Below the pieces are notes generated by a model. The model saw nothing but the letters and a program-made list of their open reading frames with translations. It ran no database searches and was not told the DNA's origin. Below are positions 62,396 through 64,000 of a DNA stretch of 64,000 bases, piece after piece (positions within the stretch are counted from its first letter, which is position 1; each line of letters begins with the position of its first letter). The position numbers were made by a program, and so were the translations under genes. Source of the stretch: Asaia krungthepensis NRIC 0535. Its GTDB lineage: Bacteria > Pseudomonadota > Alphaproteobacteria > Acetobacterales > Acetobacteraceae. The stretch lies in the NCBI RefSeq assembly GCF_025995175.1, contig NZ_BAPV01000061.1:248001-312000 (forward strand), given 5' to 3'.

Positions 62396-64000
62396 ATGTC
62401 CGAACGCAAGACCGTCTACCGGCCCTATCATCATCCCGCCGGGGGCTGGGGGGCGGTCAAGGCCACGGCAAAGGCACTGCTCGAACAATCCGTCGTGACC
62501 AAGGGCTCCCGTGCACTTCTGGCCATGAACCAGCCGGGCGGCTTCAAATGCCCGAGTTGTGCCTTCCCGGACCCGACCCATCACAAAAAGATCGAATTCT
62601 GCGAGAATGGCGTGAAGGGCCTCGCGGTCGAGGCCACCAAGAGGCGCGTCACCCGGGAGTTCTTTGCCGAACACAGCGTGACGGCGCTTGCGGCCCAAAG
62701 CGATCACTGGCTGGAGGAGCAGGGCCGACTGACCGAGCCGATGCGCTACGATACGCAGACGGATCATTACGTTCCTTGCAGCTGGCAGGAAGCCTTCGCA
62801 CTGATCGGTACCCATCTGCGCGGGCTCGACTCTCCCGATCAGGCCGAGTTCTATACATCGGGGCGGACCTCGAACGAAGCGGCTTTCCTGTATTCCGTCT
62901 TCGTGCGCGCCTATGGCACGAATAATTTTCCCGATTGCTCGAATATGTGTCACGAGCCGACCAGCCGCGGCCTGCCCGGTGCCATCGGCATCGGCAAGGG
63001 CACGGTGGTGATGGATGATTTCGATCACGCCGAAGCTATTTTCATCGTCGGACAGAATACGGGCACCAACTCACCCCGCATGATGGGGCTGCTGGCCCAT
63101 GCCCGCAAGCGCAACGTGCCTATCGTCGTGGTCAATCCGATGCCTGAGCGCGCGCTCATCCGCTTCACCGAACCGCAGGACCCGGTGCAGATGGCAACGG
63201 GCGGCTCGACCGCCATCGCCACCGAGTTCGTCCATATCCGGATCGGTGGCGATCTTGCCTTCTTCAAGGGCATGATGAAATGCCTGTTCGAACGCGAGGC
63301 CAAGGGCGAAACCCTGCTGGATCACGATTTCATCGCAACGCACACCGAGGGATTTGCTGCGCTGCGCGATGAGGTGATGCGCCATGACTGGGCCGAAATC
63401 GAGCGCGTCTCGGGCATCGAGCGGGCGCAGATCGAGCGGGCCGCCGCCATCTACGCCCAGTCGCGCGCCACCATCATCTGCTTCGGGATGGGCATCACCC
63501 AGCATCAGCAGGGTGCTCGGATGATCCAGCAAATTGCCGCTTTCCTGATGCTGCGCGGCAATTTTGGCAAAAAGGGTGCAGGCATAGCGCCCATACGCGG
63601 GCATTCGAACGTGCAGGGCGACCGTACGGTGGGCATCGACGAGAAGCCGACCCAGGCCTATCTGGACCGGCTGCGCGACGTATTCGGTTTCGAACCCCCG
63701 CGCGCTCATGGCCACCACGCGGTGGACTCGGTCGAGGCCATGCTGGCCGGTACGGCGCGGGTCTTCATCGGCATGGGCGGCAATTTTGTCCATGCCATTC
63801 CTGATACGCCTCGTGGCTATGCGGCCATGCGCGGGCTGGATCTGACCGTAGGGATCGCGACGAAACTCAATCGCGGGCATATCGTCCATGGGCGCGACGC
63901 CCTGATCCTGCCGGTCATTGCGCGCTCCGAGATCGACCGTCAGGCCACGGGCGAGCAATTTGTGACTATCGAGGATGCGATGTCGAATGTCACTGCCTCG
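62396..64000 (+). CDS. Molybdopterin oxidoreductase, YdeP/FdhF-like alpha subunit (3' end beyond window)
   Basis: The frame from ATG 62396 (GGAG about ten bases upstream) stays open to the window edge, so 535 residues are visible. GGFKCPSCAFPDP at 49-60 with Cys69 could form a small iron-sulfur site. TSGRTSNEAAFLYSVFVRAYGTNNFPDCSNMCHEPTS carries the CxxxC/His near the molybdenum ligand place, and FIVGQNTGTNSPRM, VVVNPMPERALIRF and LMLRGNFGKKGAGIAPIRGHSNVQGDRT are the MGD-binding motifs of the FdhF/YdeP/CbbBc branch. Members include formate-dehydrogenase-like enzymes of acid resistance (YdeP). Natural substrate uncertain. Confidence 0.92.
   Translation, partial: MSERKTVYRPYHHPAGGWGAVKATAKALLEQSVVTKGSRALLAMNQPGGFKCPSCAFPDPTHHKKIEFCENGVKGLAVEATKRRVTREFFAEHSVTALAAQSDHWLEEQGRLTEPMRYDTQTDHYVPCSWQEAFALIGTHLRGLDSPDQAEFYTSGRTSNEAAFLYSVFVRAYGTNNFPDCSNMCHEPTSRGLPGAIGIGKGTVVMDDFDHAEAIFIVGQNTGTNSPRMMGLLAHARKRNVPIVVVNPMPERALIRFTEPQDPVQMATGGSTAIATEFVHIRIGGDLAFFKGMMKCLFEREAKGETLLDHDFIATHTEGFAALRDEVMRHDWAEIERVSGIERAQIERAAAIYAQSRATIICFGMGITQHQQGARMIQQIAAFLMLRGNFGKKGAGIAPIRGHSNVQGDRTVGIDEKPTQAYLDRLRDVFGFEPPRAHGHHAVDSVEAMLAGTARVFIGMGGNFVHAIPDTPRGYAAMRGLDLTVGIATKLNRGHIVHGRDALILPVIARSEIDRQATGEQFVTIEDAMSNVTAS

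Noticed and set aside
1-64000. tRNA, rRNA, CRISPR, prophage or insertion sequence
   Set aside because: No TTCGAATC-type T-loop, rRNA-like stretch, regularly spaced repeats, transposase or integrase reading frame was seen on either strand.

Overview
The window is about 60 % G+C and carries 46 likely protein genes, of which two run off the ends. No rRNA, tRNA, CRISPR array, insertion sequence or phage gene was seen. Gene content suggests an acetic acid bacterium (Acetobacteraceae, perhaps Asaia-like): many TonB-dependent receptors with long basic N-terminal linkers, an exported levanase-type fructosidase, TreYZ/glycogen metabolism, an idonate-type polyol dehydrogenase and MntR/MntH. The taxonomic guess is inference from gene families and base composition, not from a marker gene.

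Layout. (1) 1-3.75 kb: a truncated TonB-dependent receptor (TBDR) divergent from a Tat-exported GH32 fructosidase. (2) 3.9-6.4 kb: a CrcB-type fluoride channel, a class V PLP enzyme and a divergent DecR-like Lrp/AsnC regulator. (3) 6.4-17.1 kb: glycogen/trehalose locus, with glgX on the minus strand opposite a tight glgA-glgB-treZ-treY operon that ends in a clear hairpin terminator. (4) 17.3-22.1 kb: four glycosyltransferase genes, each overlapping the next by ATGA, that should build an unidentified glycan or glycoside. (5) 22.6-33.6 kb: a MocR-type regulator divergent from an acyl-CoA-dehydrogenase-like monooxygenase, two luciferase-like FMN monooxygenases, an FAD/NAD(P) protein, an MFS transporter and a TBDR. 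This looks like an organosulfur scavenging unit without the usual ABC importer. (6) 33.6-41.8 kb: ordinary or poorly known genes (DUF1963 protein, a 56-residue protein, exported phosphoesterase, di-heme peroxidase, a membrane protein with an HExxH motif, two glyoxalase-fold proteins) and a 0.95 kb stretch without a convincing gene. (7) 41.8-50.9 kb: an isolated cbiD, two more TBDRs, an idonate dehydrogenase with an MFS transporter, and a tiny lipoprotein. (8) 50.9-54.6 kb: a cell-wall recycling operon (Na+/solute symporter, murQ, anmK). (9) 55.4-62.3 kb: glutaminase, mntR, a methyltransferase, mntH and a fifth TBDR. The AT-rich 5' region of that TBDR holds a palindrome identical in core and spacing to the enterobacterial MntR box. 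(10) 62.4 kb to the end: a truncated YdeP/FdhF-type molybdopterin oxidoreductase.

The points most worth following are the possible Mn-responsive outer-membrane receptor beside mntR/mntH, the MocR/monooxygenase/TBDR organosulfur cluster, the four-glycosyltransferase operon, the shared linker/TonB-box architecture of all five TBDRs, and the repeated operator-like sequences in several divergent promoter regions. All start sites were chosen by eye from Shine-Dalgarno matches and signal peptides.
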